DNA of 64,000 bases from assembly GCA_011316305.1 (NCBI GenBank), contig SAUG01000068.1, forward strand, positions 1 through 64,000, written 5' to 3'. Under the pieces are notes generated by a model. The model searched no databases. It worked only from the letters and a program-made list of their open reading frames with translations, and was not told where the DNA came from. Each line of letters opens with the position of its first letter. The first letter of the stretch is position 1. The position numbers and the translations under genes were made by a program. The DNA is from Rusavskia elegans (Eukaryota; Ascomycota; Lecanoromycetes; Teloschistales; Teloschistaceae). Of the stretch, positions 48,151 through 59,575 are shown in pieces.

Positions 48151-48917
48151 GATGCACTGCCTATGGATCTGCAAGGGAAAATGACAACATGTGCTTGGAG
48201 GCTATATCTCTCCTTCAGTGTTGCCGGCTACCCCTGGCCGCGATGAACGATGCAAGTCTGCGGCTTATCAGCTCAAAGCTAACACTACAAAAAGCCGAGA
48301 TGTGTTGGCGTAAATACTGCGATAGATTACGAAAAGGAATAGCATTAGCTGCGAAGGAAGTTACGAAAGCCTAACCTCTCCCCCTGTCTTATGGATCCAG
48401 GCATTCCTTTGAGTGTCCTCAAGACCCTACCTTATATCTCATTGTGTTGGCACATCAGCCCTCTATTGCGGGCAACCTTGGTGGTGCAGTCCCTTGCTAA
48501 CGGTTAAGACACCGTTCAGAACCATTCAGCAAACATTATCCGTTCTGCAACTGTTTCGCAAAATTGCCAGGTGCCAGATGTCTAGGCGGCAAAAGCGGTA
48601 TTGAATTTACCGAGAGCCTCGGCTTTTGCCCGCGGCTATCATCGGCTATCATCGGCTTGCCTCAGTTCTCAGCTTAGCGTTTCCTCTCACATATCTGCGT
48701 ATGGAGGGCACACGTCTCGAAGCTTGCATTGGTGGTTTTATTGTCTTAATGATTGATTCTGCCTCGAGTCTGTAAATCTCAGCATCACCATTTGCTATTC
48801 ATCTGCCTAAGGTTACATTGTTCGGTACTCCGGATCTTCCATGCGAACTGTTTTTAGCCTTTCCTTGTTTATGGCCGGCATTGTGTTCCCCATGTCAGTC
48901 ACGCGTTTCAAGAAGAT
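48151..48917. other. Intergenic, nothing recognised
   Basis: About 770 bases. Coding-like frames between 48,150 and 48,374 are shadows past the true stop. A short direct repeat GGCTATCATCGGCTATCATCGG lies at about 48,634-48,655. Confidence 0.5.
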
Positions 48918-50474
48918 ATGAGATCGCTATCCAGAAATCTGCAAGTATCATGGCATCAATTCAGCAGAAAACCCTACCTCGGCAAACCGTTCCGATCATT
49001 CCATACTTCTTCACCGCTCGCCGTGATCAAGCCTTTTCTACTTTCTGATATTGGCGAGGGTAATACAAAATGCTTCTTCATTCATACAGCTGCTAACGCA
49101 TCTGCTGTAGGTATCAAAGAGGTCCAAATCATACAATGGTTCGTCGAGCCCGAAGCTCGTGTCGAGCAATTCGACAAGCTTTGCGAAGTGCAATCAGACA
49201 AAGCAGCGGTCGATGTAGGTGAGGAATCGAGATTCCAGGTAGACTCGTCCTGTTGAAGCTCTAGGGTAGATAACGTCGAGATTCGACGGCGTAATCAAGA
49301 AGTTGCATTATGAGCCTGAAGACATGGCGCAAGTGGGACAGGTACTATATCCGTCAACGCTGCTCGAGATGTTTGCTAAATTTTGAAGCCGCTATGCGAC
49401 ATAGACGTTCTGAGTGAGATCGAGCCAGAGGATGAGACTGCCCACGGATCCACGAGCGAGCAAGCCGGTTCTCCATCAATACCCCAGCAGCCTCAAAAAG
49501 CAGCCGAACAGCACCAAAGTCAGCCTGGCGAAGCCAACGAGAAGGCCTCGAAGATTCCATCGACTAAAAGGCATAGATCACTAGCTACACCAGCCGTTCG
49601 AGGTCTCTTGAAGGATCTGAAAATCGACATTTCCGAGGTCATTGGCACCGGCAAAGACTGTCGAGTCCTCGAAGAAGACGTTCAAAAGCATGCCAGCTCT
49701 CAATCTCCTGATTCCGCTCAACCTACGCCTTCTCCACCAAGCTCGGATACTACTCAGACCGAGACCATCATTCCCCTCACCCCAATCCAATCCCAAATGT
49801 TCAAAACCATGACCCGCTCCCTCACGATCCCGCATTTCCTCTACACCGATGAACTCAACATTACCGCGCTTTCCTCACGGCGACATCAACTCAACAACCA
49901 CCCCTCCCTACCAAACCAAGCAAAGCTCTCCTACCTTCCCTTCATCATCAAAGCCCTCTCCCTTGCCCTAGACAATTACCCGATCCTCAACGCTCGCGTC
50001 GACACGGACACGGACGCCTCCCGCCCACGCCTGGTCATGCGTTCCGTACACAACGTTGGTATCGCAATGGATACGCCCCAAGGCCTTATCGTCCCGAACA
50101 TCAAGAATGTAAACACTCTTTCCATCGTTGCTATCGCTTCTGAAGTCCAGCGTCTCCAATCACTTGCCATGGCTTCAAAACTCACACCCACAGACCTCAC
50201 CGGCGGCACGATTACTGTCTCAAACATAGGAAGCATAGGTGGGACATACGTCGCCCCTATCTTGGTGAGTAGCGAGGTCGCGATTCTAGGTATTGGGAAG
50301 AAGAGGGTTGTGCCGGCTTTTGATGAAGCAGGCAACGTCGTGAAGGCGGAGGTTATGAATCTCAGCTGGAGTGCTGATCATCGGGTTGTGGATGGAGCAA
50401 CGGTGGCAAGGTGTGCAGAGGTGGTGAGGGGGTTCGTGGAGAGGCCGGAAGGGATGATTGTGAGATTGAGATGA
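48918..50474 (+). CDS. DBT: Branched-chain 2-oxo-acid dehydrogenase E2 (dihydrolipoyl transacylase), 467 aa
   Basis: Four exons: 48,918-49,059; 49,111-49,214; 49,270-49,341; 49,389-50,474. Frames sum to 468 codons. It is the E2 core of the mitochondrial complex that oxidises keto acids from Val, Leu and Ile. Residues 1 to about 35 form a basic, Ser-rich targeting peptide (MRSLSRNLQVSWHQFSRK, then RSFHTSS). The lipoyl domain has EVQSDKAAVDI with the lipoyl Lys at about 78. A peripheral-subunit-binding domain spans about 160-200 (ATPAVRGLLKDLKIDISEVIGTG). The acyltransferase domain has the catalytic SADHRVVDG near the C-terminus (His about 437, Asp about 441). The SDKA lipoyl motif and domain set point to the branched-chain enzyme rather than pyruvate or oxoglutarate E2. 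Confidence 0.92.
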
Positions 50475-50826
50475 TGAGAACGTGAGAACAATCTTGGATT
50501 GTGACCCTGCTGGATAGGGTGGGCTATGACCGCTATGTATCTCCTCATTGAATGTGTAGATGTTATTGTGATTTGAAGACATGGACTACACAACGCAAAA
50601 TCTCGAAAGTAAAAGTTGTCTTTGTTATTGGAGACCTCCTTTTTTGCCACCTTTAAGTCCGAAATCCCGGTGATAAGATAAGAGCGTCTACAGAAGTCAA
50701 AATGTCCGACCTCGGACTGACATAAGTTTGTTAACTGAATCGCCAGCTTTATTCCACCTGCAGTTGAGGGCCTTGATCCTTTCGATCCATGTCAACTCGA
50801 AGAGCCACCTGTGGGGTCGTTACAGA
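50475..50826. other. Intergenic between E2 and NAR1
   Basis: About 350 bases of 3' flank and promoter; nothing specific seen. Confidence 0.5.
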
Positions 50827-52852
50827 ATGAGTGCTATTTTGTCTGCCGACGATCTCAACGACTTCATCTCACCTGGTGTCGCGTGCATCAAGCCCGTAGA
50901 AACCTTGCCACTGCAAAAACCAGAGGAGCCTCACGTACGCTTTGCCATACCTTGATGGAAGTACGATCACTAATTCGAGATCTTAGAATCCCTATGAGGT
51001 CACTACCGAGGATAAATTGCCTGCTCAGGACCATGCGCCGGCCCAGATCTCTTTGACTGATTGCCTAGCCTGCTCCGGCTGCGTGACCTCTGCCGAAGCC
51101 GTGCTGGTATCCCTTCAATCACACTCGGAAGTCCTCAATACCCTCGACGCACACCCTTTCATCCCAATACAACATGGTGAAGTTCGAAAAGAGACGGGGA
51201 ATGGTGTCAATGAGGGTAAGATATTCATTGCAAGCGTCAGTCCTCAAGTCCGAGCGAGTATCGCGGCAACATATGGAATCTCTGAGCTGAAAGCAGGCTG
51301 GATGATCGATCAACTACTTGGTGGACCACTCGGGCTCGCATCAGGTGGAAGTCATGGCAGCGGTTTCACTTGGATTGTGGACACGAATGCCATGCGAGAG
51401 GCCTGTCTAGTCCTCGGTGCCGACGAAGTCGCAACCTCTATATCACCATCATTCTCCGATGTTCCACCTGAATCAACTTCAGCACCCAAGAAACCAATTC
51501 TCACCTCTGCCTGCCCAGGTTGGATCTGCTACGCTGAGAAAACCCACCCGCACGTTCTCCCACATCTATCTCGTCTCAAATCACCACAAGCCCTCACGGG
51601 AACGCTTCTCAAAACCGTCCTCAGCCAGCAACTTCATATCCGTCCGGACCAAATATGGCATTTGGCCGTGATGCCCTGCTTCGACAAGAAATTGGAGGCT
51701 TCTCGAGAAGAATTCACCGACATATACTGGCGCCCCTCGTCTCCACAGGAACCCACCCCTCCAGTACGGGATGTGGATTGTGTCATCACCGCGAGAGAAT
51801 TACTCATGCTGGCGGATACGCGAGGTATCTCGTTCCCTTCTCTGCCGCAGGTACCGATATCTACACCTCCATTCCCAGATCCCATCCTCGATACCTTTCT
51901 CTGTCCCCAACGCGAGTCTCACTTGAATCCCCGCAAACGACGGAGGCGCAACCAAGAACCGGCCGCGGGGCCTTCAGGCGGATATCTGCACCACGTCCTG
52001 CAAACCCAGCTTGCCAAATCCCCCGGTGGTAAATTACATACCATTCGCGGCCGGAACGCCGATGTGGTGGAATACACCATCACACGGCCATTAGCCTATC
52101 GAAATAGGTCACCCCACATATCACACACCCAACACCTCAGGGGCCCGCCCAAGAAAGTGGAAGGAGTGACTAGAGAGGAAAACGAAGAAGAAGAAGAAGA
52201 AACAATCTTCCGCGCCGCCCGCTACTACGGCTTCCGCAACATCCAAAACCTCGTCCGCAAACTCAAACCACCGCGCCCACGCCGTTTACCGGGCGCCGCC
52301 ACTACCATCAAGCAGGCACCCAATAACAATAACAAAAACAAATCTTCGAACACTGCCAAAACGATGAATGCAACATCAGCCGGTAACATCAAAGAGTACA
52401 GTTATATCGAAGTCATGGCCTGCCCCGGCGGCTGCACCAATGGCGGCGGCCAGATCAAAGTCGATGACATGGGGCTTGGGGAGAGGCAGGGGACGGGCGA
52501 GGGAAGCATGAATCAGAAACAGTGGCTGGAGAAGGTGGATGAGGCGTATTATAGTATGAGTTCTTCGGACACAGATACAGATATCGATGAAGCTGGAGGG
52601 GATGGGAATGTCGACATGCAGGATGACGGAGAAAGTAAAGAGGAAGAAAATGAAGGAGGGGAGATGGTAAACGGCATCAATATACAGAATGTGAGAGAAG
52701 TGCTGAGGCATTGGAGTGAGAGTACGGGCATCGAGATGGGGAAATTGTGTTTTACGACGTTTAGGGAGGTGAGGAGTGATGTTGGGAAAGGGGCTAATGG
52801 AGAGAAGGATCGGGTTGTGGAGTTGGCGGGGAGGATTGGTGGGGGGTGGTGA
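50827..52852 (+). CDS. NAR1: NAR1, cytosolic iron-sulfur assembly factor, 657 aa
   Basis: Two exons, 50,827-50,934 and 50,987-52,852, are separated by a 52-bp intron (GTACGC...CTTAG with a CACTAAT branch). This hydrogenase-like protein passes Fe-S clusters to target proteins with the CIA complex in the cytosol. The N-terminal cluster ligands are visible as C20 ([11 protein letters not shown]), C62, C65 and C68 (DCLACSGC). The H-cluster-like motifs are [13 protein letters not shown] and, near the C-terminus, [13 protein letters not shown]. Between them is a long insertion rich in Glu, Asn and Lys (about 52,140-52,380). The acidic segment after the last Cys motif is also unusual. These make the protein longer than yeast Nar1 (491 aa). 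Confidence 0.93.
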
Positions 52853-53194
52853 GGTTGATTGTTCGATATCGAATATGGTGGGTGTTTGATGGGGCGGTAT
52901 GGAAAGTGTACGGGATTGATGTGGTGTATCATGACGAAGATAACAAGGCATCTCGTGAATATATTAGGGGTGCATCAAACGTATAAGGATTATTCCAAAA
53001 GATGATAAAGACTCTACTTTTATTATTCTTCAAAAACCTGACTCTCATTACGACCTAGAATCCGCCATCAAAAAGAAAATGCAAAAAATCCGCATCATCA
53101 ACCTTTCATCCTTCCACTCGAACTTAAACCCCCCCGAAAAGCAATACCTCGCCCCCGCTTTTCCCCCTCTTCGAGACTGGAATCCTCCCATTCA
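52853..53194. other. Intergenic between convergent genes
   Basis: The 3' flanks of NAR1 (plus) and the proline-rich protein (minus). Pyrimidine-rich, nothing else seen. Confidence 0.5.
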
Positions 53195-53950
53195 TCACAA
53201 AGCCTTCACCGGAAGCCCGACGCCGCCAATCAAGCTTATGACCAATCCCAACAGCAACTTCACCAAGGGATTTCCACTTCCCAACCCCACGCCAGCGGGC
53301 AAATTGGGCAGATTCAGTCCGATGCCACCGCCCGGGGCGCCCAAGATAACCGCAACGATTTGAAGGACCTGGATCGCTTGGGTGACGTTTCCAAGGAGCT
53401 GTTGGGGATCGGTTGGGAGAGGTGGCACGCCTGGAAGTGATGGGACGCTTGGAAGCGATGGGACTGCAGGTAGGCCGCCGCCACCAGGAAGAGACGGAAG
53501 CGGTGGAATTGGAAGATCACCCGTACCGGGGACTGGGACCGGCGGGAGTGGCAATGGAGGGACGGGAAGACTACCAACCCCCGGGAGATTTGGCAGTGGT
53601 AGGTTGGGTGTGCTGGGGAGGTTAGGGGTAGATGGTGTTGAAACGGATGGTGCCCCTGGGACCGTGACTGGGGGTAGTGGGAGAGCGCCTACGCCTGGCG
53701 GAGAAACAGTAGGAAGACTCGGAAGAGCGCCGCCTGCGCCTACGCCTGGCAAGGGCAGACCAGGGACATTGAGTCCGAGTGAATTGGCGGCGGCAGTAGC
53801 TGAAGGGAGCAGGGAGAGGACTTTGGATGTTACACTGGCTGCAAGGCCTGTGGGAAGGCCCACAGGCAGGTTTTGCGGCTCGGCCTCAGGCGCGGCAATA
53901 GGGTTGGCGGCAGTCAAAGCTGCAAGAGCAAGGATTGTATATGGATGCAT
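53195..53950 (-). CDS. Secreted proline/leucine-rich protein, 251 aa
   Basis: The start at 53,950 (MHPYTILALAALTAANPIAAPEAEP) gives a short signal peptide followed by an acidic Ala/Pro/Glu segment. An upstream ATG at 54,025 would add 25 residues ahead of it and is less likely. Residues about 65-190 are low-complexity repeats of LPxLP, PLPPV and PSLPGV units with Gly and Ser. The C-terminus (LLGLVISLIGGVGLPVKAL) is hydrophobic. It is a single exon with no Cys-rich or enzymatic domain. It is probably a cell-wall or secreted structural protein; the hydrophobic end might be a GPI-type signal, but no clear omega site is evident. Confidence 0.65.
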   Translation of the reverse strand: MHPYTILALAALTAANPIAAPEAEPQNLPVGLPTGLAASVTSKVLSLLPSATAAANSLGLNVPGLPLPGVGAGGALPSLPTVSPPGVGALPLPPVTVPGAPSVSTPSTPNLPSTPNLPLPNLPGVGSLPVPPLPLPPVPVPGTGDLPIPPLPSLPGGGGLPAVPSLPSVPSLPGVPPLPTDPQQLLGNVTQAIQVLQIVAVILGAPGGGIGLNLPNLPAGVGLGSGNPLVKLLLGLVISLIGGVGLPVKAL

Positions 53951-54330
53951 GGTTGGGGTACTTGTGTAATGACTGAATACGGTGAGGAAGATGGTGATGC
54001 CGGTCTGAATGAATGTGGCTCTCAAGATGGTGAGCTGAACCCTGAATTTGCAAGATGAAAGCTACCGTCGTCTTTATATGCCGGCTGTTGATGTTTGGAG
54101 GCTGCCATGATACATTCCAGGAATTTGCATGTGTGCATTCTTCCTCCTTGCACTCATTCCGTCGCTGACAAGATCGGGTCCCCAGTGCATCATCTGGTAG
54201 CTGTCACTTTTGTCGCTTAGCTTTCGCATGGCGTGATTGGTGGTCTACATTCCAGCGCTGCAGGCCTGAATAAGTGACAAAGCTTCCTAGGAGGCGACAA
54301 ATGAGGGAGTACATGACTCGGATCCATATG
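53951..54330. other. Promoter of the proline-rich gene and 3' flank of the SUZ gene
   Basis: About 380 bases. A TATA-like CTTTATATGCC (plus-strand reading) lies near 54,071, upstream of the minus-strand start at 53,950. Confidence 0.4.
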
Positions 54331-55211
54331 TCAGACTTTTCCACCACGAGGCGCGAAGCCAAAGCCTCCACGCCCACTGCCATCCGGACCGCGCGGATTA
54401 CGAATAGGTTGCTGCTCGATAGGCGTAGAACGACCTGATCCATTTGGCGTATTCTCTCTTTGCACGAATGGAGAGTCTGGCTTCACAGTATAATTGGGGT
54501 CGTAAAGCTGTCGTCCTGGGCCCACTCCGATTCCAGATGAAGTAGAACTTCGTCCCTCAGCTGCAGTCCTGTTTTTACTTGGGCCTCGGGAACCGCCATT
54601 GACTTTTGCCCTCGGTGGAGTGATATTCCCTGATGGTTTACCTGCTGGAGCACTACTGTTGCCCAGGATTCGCTCCCGAGCTGCATCGTACTTCTTCTGC
54701 TTCTCTTCGCGTTCTTTCTGTGCCTTGAGCTGCCTTTCCTCTGCCGTCAAAATCTTAGTTTTCGCTTCATCGTCTTCATCGTCGTCATCATCATCTACCG
54801 AAAATTGCCCAAGTCCAGAACCTAGGGCTGATGTAGATGTTGGCTTTGCTGGCTTACGGCTCAAGACTTGCATAGCGGGCTTGAACTCGCTTTTTAGAGG
54901 CACTTCGGTACGGGAGTTGAGAAAGAAATTCTGATTTTGGGCTCCCCTGCAAAGAGAGTCAGCAGAGCCTTTGAAAATTTGAAAGAACATCCATACGCAT
55001 CTTCCCATAGTTGGCGGTTGAATTCAGCCTGTTTAGCTCGGCGCTCGGCTTTGGAGACTTTAGCTGGCTTCGGAGCAGACTCTGACGAGGCTGTTGGTGT
55101 CTGCGTAAAAGGGTGCTTTAGTAAAGGATCTTGGAAGACGGCGGGTGGTTGACGAACATCTGCTTTCTGAACCCAATCGTCGTCCCAAGCATCAGGCGTT
55201 TTACCGCCCAT
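54331..55211 (-). CDS. SUZ-domain protein, 276 aa
   Basis: Two exons, 55,211-54,997 and 54,946-54,331; the 50-bp intron starts GTATGG and ends TTGCAG. The N-terminus is MGGKTPDAWDDDW, followed by a charged segment (KVSKAERRAKQAEFNRQLWEDA). The conserved part is FKPAMQVLSRKP, an Asp/Glu run, then EERQLKAQKEREEKQKKYDAARERILG, a SUZ-type RNA-binding motif. The C-terminus is Gly/Arg/Pro-rich (GRGGFGFAPRGG). It probably binds RNA in the cytoplasm. The exact role is unknown. Divergent from the gene at 55,554. Confidence 0.8.
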
Positions 55212-55553
55212 GATGGCAAGTTCCTATGGGCGGTTTGAGATACCGATGTTCGGAAATGTTAACTTCTGAGCTGTGCATAGGAGCAGCTATAGAGATTGCA
55301 ACCGGGCGAGGAAGTTTGAAAGAAGTATCGTAGAGTGCTGGGAAGCATATGAAAGAAATCTGCGCAAAAGGACTCGAAGAACCGGTGGGGCTCTTCGTGG
55401 GCGTCTCCGCCTAGCGCACGGACCAAGCGCTGTCACTTTAGGCGGGCAAGGCGGGCGGGGTCACGGCCCTAAGTAGTAAGTACGAGGTGAGTGCCGAGTG
55501 CAAAGAGCGTTAATAATCCCCCTGTTCCGATACCACGATAGCCCTCTGTCACG
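55212..55553. promoter_or_regulatory. Shared divergent promoter, SUZ gene / small acidic protein
   Basis: 342 bases between two start codons. GC-rich stretch GGCGGGCAAGGCGGGCGGGG at about 55,441-55,460. No TATA box stands out. Confidence 0.45.
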
Positions 55554-56124
55554 ATGTCGGGTATGTCAATAGCTCCTTCCAACATTCCGCCAGATCTGAA
55601 CTGACGGGAACAAAGACCCAGAAGGTGATGTGCGAATGCAATCCTCCAGCGAAGGATCAGAAGATGACCTTGACCCAATGTTCCCGGATGAGAATCAGCC
55701 ATCAAACACCGCCAATATGACCCCCCAAAATTCCAATCAATACGAAAACATGCAGCAATTCTCCGAGCTCTCACCTCCAACGTCACAAGACCCTACCGAT
55801 CCGCGAAATTTCCGGAACGACCCCATGGAATCTGCGACGAACACCGGCCAAGCATCCAGCTCCAGCATCAATGACTTACTGCAAACCGGGGAGTCCGGAA
55901 GTGTATCGACGAAGGACTTATCAGTAGCGGACAGAGCGCCGGGAGCGTCATGGAACAATTCCAAGCATAAGGGGGAAGAGGACAGGGCGAAGGAGCAGTT
56001 GCTGGATAAGAACTTCAGTTTGCGTGAGCATTCCCATAGCCGCTATAGACCATGAGGAACTGACAATACTGTAGGTGAATTCGGAGATCTCTATAACGAG
56101 AAGGACATGTCCGATGAAATCTAG
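55554..56124 (+). CDS. Small acidic, disordered protein, 152 aa
   Basis: Three exons: 55,554-55,560 (only 7 bases, MS + G), 55,622-56,023 and 56,075-56,124. Introns are GTATGT...CCCAG and GTGAGC...TGTAG. The tiny first exon is supported because the joined frame starts MSEGDVRMQSSSEG and the last exon adds EFGDLYNEKDMSDEI. The protein is rich in Ser, Asn, Gln, Asp and Glu. Its C-terminal part (GASWNNSKHKGEEDRAKEQL, then NFSLREFGDLY) looks the most conserved. I do not recognise the family. Convergent with SF3A2. Confidence 0.7.
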
Positions 56125-56269
56125 ACGGAGGGTTCCGGAGTTCACCATGATACCACTGCATGACTGGTTATTGAGGCATTGCGACAGGCGTTGGACATAA
56201 TATGTCAAAAACTGGTTGAGGTTATTCAAAGCGAGGGGCCAGAGGTATCATGGCTGCATTCTTCTGAAA

Positions 56270-57041
56270 CTATCTCCGCGGTGCAGTTGGGGCCATGCCA
56301 GGCACCCCACTGTACCTCTCCTCTCTCTCGGTTTTGAAGAGGACCTGGATGTAGAACTCCTTACTATCTTCGTCGAACCACGTCCAGAATCGTCCTTCTC
56401 TTCTGTCGATCTCCCTGGCCTGTAATTTGAACCCGCATGTCTCGTAAGGTTCTGCAGCGACCAGCAAATACTGGTAATTCTTGTCCGGCGGATCATCTAC
56501 CTTCTGCTCGAACGCCGACATGAATCGTACTTTCGGTGTGACGCTGGGTGTGATCTCTGGATACTGTAGTTGGAAGAGCAAGCCATGCTGCCTCGTCAGC
56601 GGATCTCTCGTTTTTGTGATCTTGTATCCCGGCCGCCCAATCTTGACCATGTTCCTCCGCACCTGCACGCCCATATTGACGCCAAGCATATTTTGATCTT
56701 GGGCTCTCCCCTCCTTTTGCTCCCGCGCCGCTCTCCGAGCAAGATTTGTCTGATGTTTTCGGCCTTGTGTGTGAGCGAGATAGGAACCATCGTTCTGATG
56801 TACTGTAAGACAAAGACGACATTCGAAGGAGCCGACATGATTCTTGAAGAAGTAAGGGTCTTTATCGAGGTCGATCGTTTCCAGTGCAAGCTTTCGAAGA
56901 CGTTCGCGTCGGTCGGCATTGGTGGCAGAGTGGGACGCTACACCACCTCCACCAAATTTGCTACCAGCGCGGTTCTGTAAAGGATTTAGTAAGCATTGTC
57001 CAGAAATACTCTTGTATCCAAAGACTGACCTGATAATCCAT
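56270..57041 (-). CDS. SF3A2: Splicing factor 3a subunit 2 (SF3A2 / Prp11), 238 aa
   Basis: Exon 1 is 12 bases (57,041-57,030, MDYQ); a 55-bp intron (GTCAGT...TTACAG) leads to exon 2, 56,974-56,270. It is part of the SF3a complex of U2 snRNP, needed for branch-site recognition in the nucleus. The sequence shows NRAGSKFGGGG, a matrin-type C2H2 zinc finger (FECRLCLTVH ... YLAHTQGRKHQTNL), LARRAAREQKEGR, the conserved VRRNMVKIGRPGYKITK and the C-terminal ETCGFKLQAREIDR and FWTWFDEDSKEF. It lacks the long Pro-rich tail of metazoan SF3A2, as is usual in fungi. Confidence 0.96.
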
Positions 57042-57427
57042 AGTGAAAATCCACACGGTGTGTAGGCTAAGCCAACAGGAGTGTGAGCGATCTGTGTCTG
57101 GACTCGCTAATTAAAGTGCAATTCCTCCGTCGAGCTGCGCCTATCGCGGCTGTTCGCGCCGCTGCTCTCACGATGGCCCATCAAAATTCGCCACCGTGAC
57201 TCGTTGACCTTGCGCTATTAACGTTTCCTAGTACTTGCATCCGCGCTCAACACTGAATAGGAGCAAGTGGCAGTGATCGTGACATCACATGTAGGACAAT
57301 TGCAGGTAATCTACAGTAAAGACATTTTATGGTGTTAACCATTTCTGCACGCCCCCAACTTTGTTCGTCATTTCATTGGCCGAAACTGTACGAGTGCAAC
57401 TCCTTTCCTTTTTATCTCCACGTTAGT
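57042..57427. promoter_or_regulatory. Shared divergent promoter, SF3A2 / tubulin cofactor E
   Basis: 386 bases between two start codons. Contains an ATTGGCCGAAA-type CCAAT-box complement at 57,376. No other element is clear. Confidence 0.45.
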
Positions 57428-59575
57428 ATGGCGGAGGAGCAGTTGCTTGGAAAAAGACTATCCTACGATGGCTCTCTATGCACGGTCAGATGGCGAGGTG
57501 AAGTCGAAGGCCTCAAGGGCCAATGGTTAGGAGTGGAATGGGATGATCCGTCTAGGGGGAAACATGATGGCATGTATGTTGGAAACAGGTATTTTAATTG
57601 TCAGTGATACTACCTTCGCCGGAGACTCACGATGTTCTGATAGCGTTGTTCCCTAGGCTGGAGTAAGGAGCCAACAGCTGCCTCATTCATTCGCCCTGAT
57701 TCGAAGCGTATCGAAATGACCCAGCCGCTCTTGAGTGCTCTGAGAGAAAAGTATGGCTCGGAGAACATTTCAAAGGGTGTAAACGAAAGGTCAAGCAAGA
57801 TCGTCATCAGTGGAAAAGAAGTCGATGAAGTCGGCTTCGATGCCATATCCAGGAAACAATCCGCCTGGTCAGCCTTGACGGTAGTGTCGCTCAACGGCCT
57901 TCGAATCAAGAATCGCTATGACAATCCGCTGCATACACAGCAGGACTATCGCGAGCAGCACCGAGTTCTTTCCTCCGGGTTGAAGTGGCAAGAGCTTGAC
58001 CTGAGCCGGAACCTGTTCGCGGATTGGGATGAAATCACGCACATCTGCAAAAATTTGAAAGTCCTGAAGGTTTTAAAACTCAAGTAAGCGTGATCCATTG
58101 TTATAACTCTAAGCACTGACCACCTCGTGCAGTGGCAATAGATTCAGAATCACTCCCTGTGGCCAAGGAGAGTCCACTCAAGCATTTGAGCAACTAGCTG
58201 AGCTCAGTCTCGCCAATTGCGCTGTCGGATGGGATAACGTAAGTCAATCCGAAAGGTTCCCCCTTTGAGCTGAGAAGCATGGTATCGGACACCCTGACGT
58301 CCGATATCCAATACTTTGATGAGTGCCTACATCCTATGCTTCCTCAGCCAACGGGAGATCCTGCATTTTCCTGATGCTAACGTTACTTCTTCTAAGATCC
58401 GCACCTTGTGCACCCAAAGACGGTTTCCCAACATACAAAGTCTCAGCCTTGCCTTCAACCCCCTTAACGAACTACCATGCCCCTTCTTAGATCTCCAATT
58501 ACCCAACCTTACAATCCTTGACCTCAGCTCTTGCAACCTGTCCACCCTTCAACCTCTCTCCCCACTCACGCACCTCCCCTCCCTCTCAACCCTAAACCTC
58601 CGGTCGAACCCTCTCGCAGCTCTTAGCACCCAGCCCCCTCTCATCTTTCCACATCTCAGAGCCATCGACCTAACATCCACTGACCTCCACACACTTTCAT
58701 CACTCATCCCAATCCCCACCACCTTCCCCAAATTAACCTCCCTTAAAACCTCCCACACCCCCCTGACCACATCACACCCCTCTCCACGCCTCATAACAAT
58801 CGCCCGCCTTCCAGGGCTCACAATACTCAACAACACCCCCATCCCATCACACGAGCGCCAAAACGCAGAACTCTACTACCTCAGCACCATCACGCCTCTC
58901 TTCCTCGCCGCTAAGGCCGATGAAGAGGAAATGGAGGTTGTGAAAAAGCATCCGCAATGGAAATATTTGTGCGAAAAATACGGCGAACCAGAATCCATCA
59001 CCCAGAAACGAAATCCTCGAACATCACCCTCCGGGATTAACTCATCGGAAGATGATGAAAACAACGAGGCAAAAATCTACCCACCCCTCTCCCTCGGCGC
59101 AAATCTCATAACATTCATCTTCCACTACCAACCCCCCCTCTCGTCCTCAGATCCACCACCACCCCAATCACAACAGGACAAACCCACCGAAACACAGCAA
59201 CAACACATCCGCTCCATCCCGAAACAAATCGACATCTACCGACTCAAAGCCTTCGTCGGCCGTCTCTACTCCATCCCATCTCTGGAAATACGACTCGTGC
59301 TCGAAACGGACGAATGGGATCCCGTGCCGGCTGCTAAGCCGGAAGATGACGATTGGAGCTGCAGTGAGGATGAATGGAGCGAGGATGATGAGAGTATTAG
59401 TGATGTGGATCTTCGACAGAAGCAGATGAGAAAGGAAAGAGACAAGAAAGATAAGAATCTATGGGTACGTCGAGAGATCGAATTAGTAGATTCCACTCGA
59501 CCGGTGGGGTTCTGGATCGAAGGGAAGGAGGCGAGGGTGAGGGTTGAGAGGAGGGATTTGAGGATGTTTAAATGA
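57428..59575 (+). CDS. PAC2: Tubulin-folding cofactor E (TBCE / Pac2), 640 aa
   Basis: Four exons: 57,428-57,599; 57,657-58,083; 58,133-58,238; 58,358-59,575. Introns begin GTCAGT, GTAAGC and GTAAGT. The last acceptor (GGGAG|ATC) is weak but is the only one that keeps the frame. The protein helps fold alpha-tubulin and forms the alpha/beta dimer. It has an N-terminal CAP-Gly domain (GQWLGVEWDDPSRGKHDGMY, then GSF-like ASFIRP). Leucine-rich repeats span about residues 150-400 (LKWQELDLSRNLF, LPNLTILDLSSCNL, LPSLSTLNLRSNPL). The C-terminal region resembles the ubiquitin-like domain. Two acidic or Pro/Gln-rich insertions make it longer than yeast Pac2. Confidence 0.88.

Noticed and set aside
53382..53969. 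195-codon Gly/Arg-rich plus-strand frame opposite the proline-rich protein
   Set aside because: It is the mirror of the LPxLP repeats; the minus frame has a signal peptide and is preferred.
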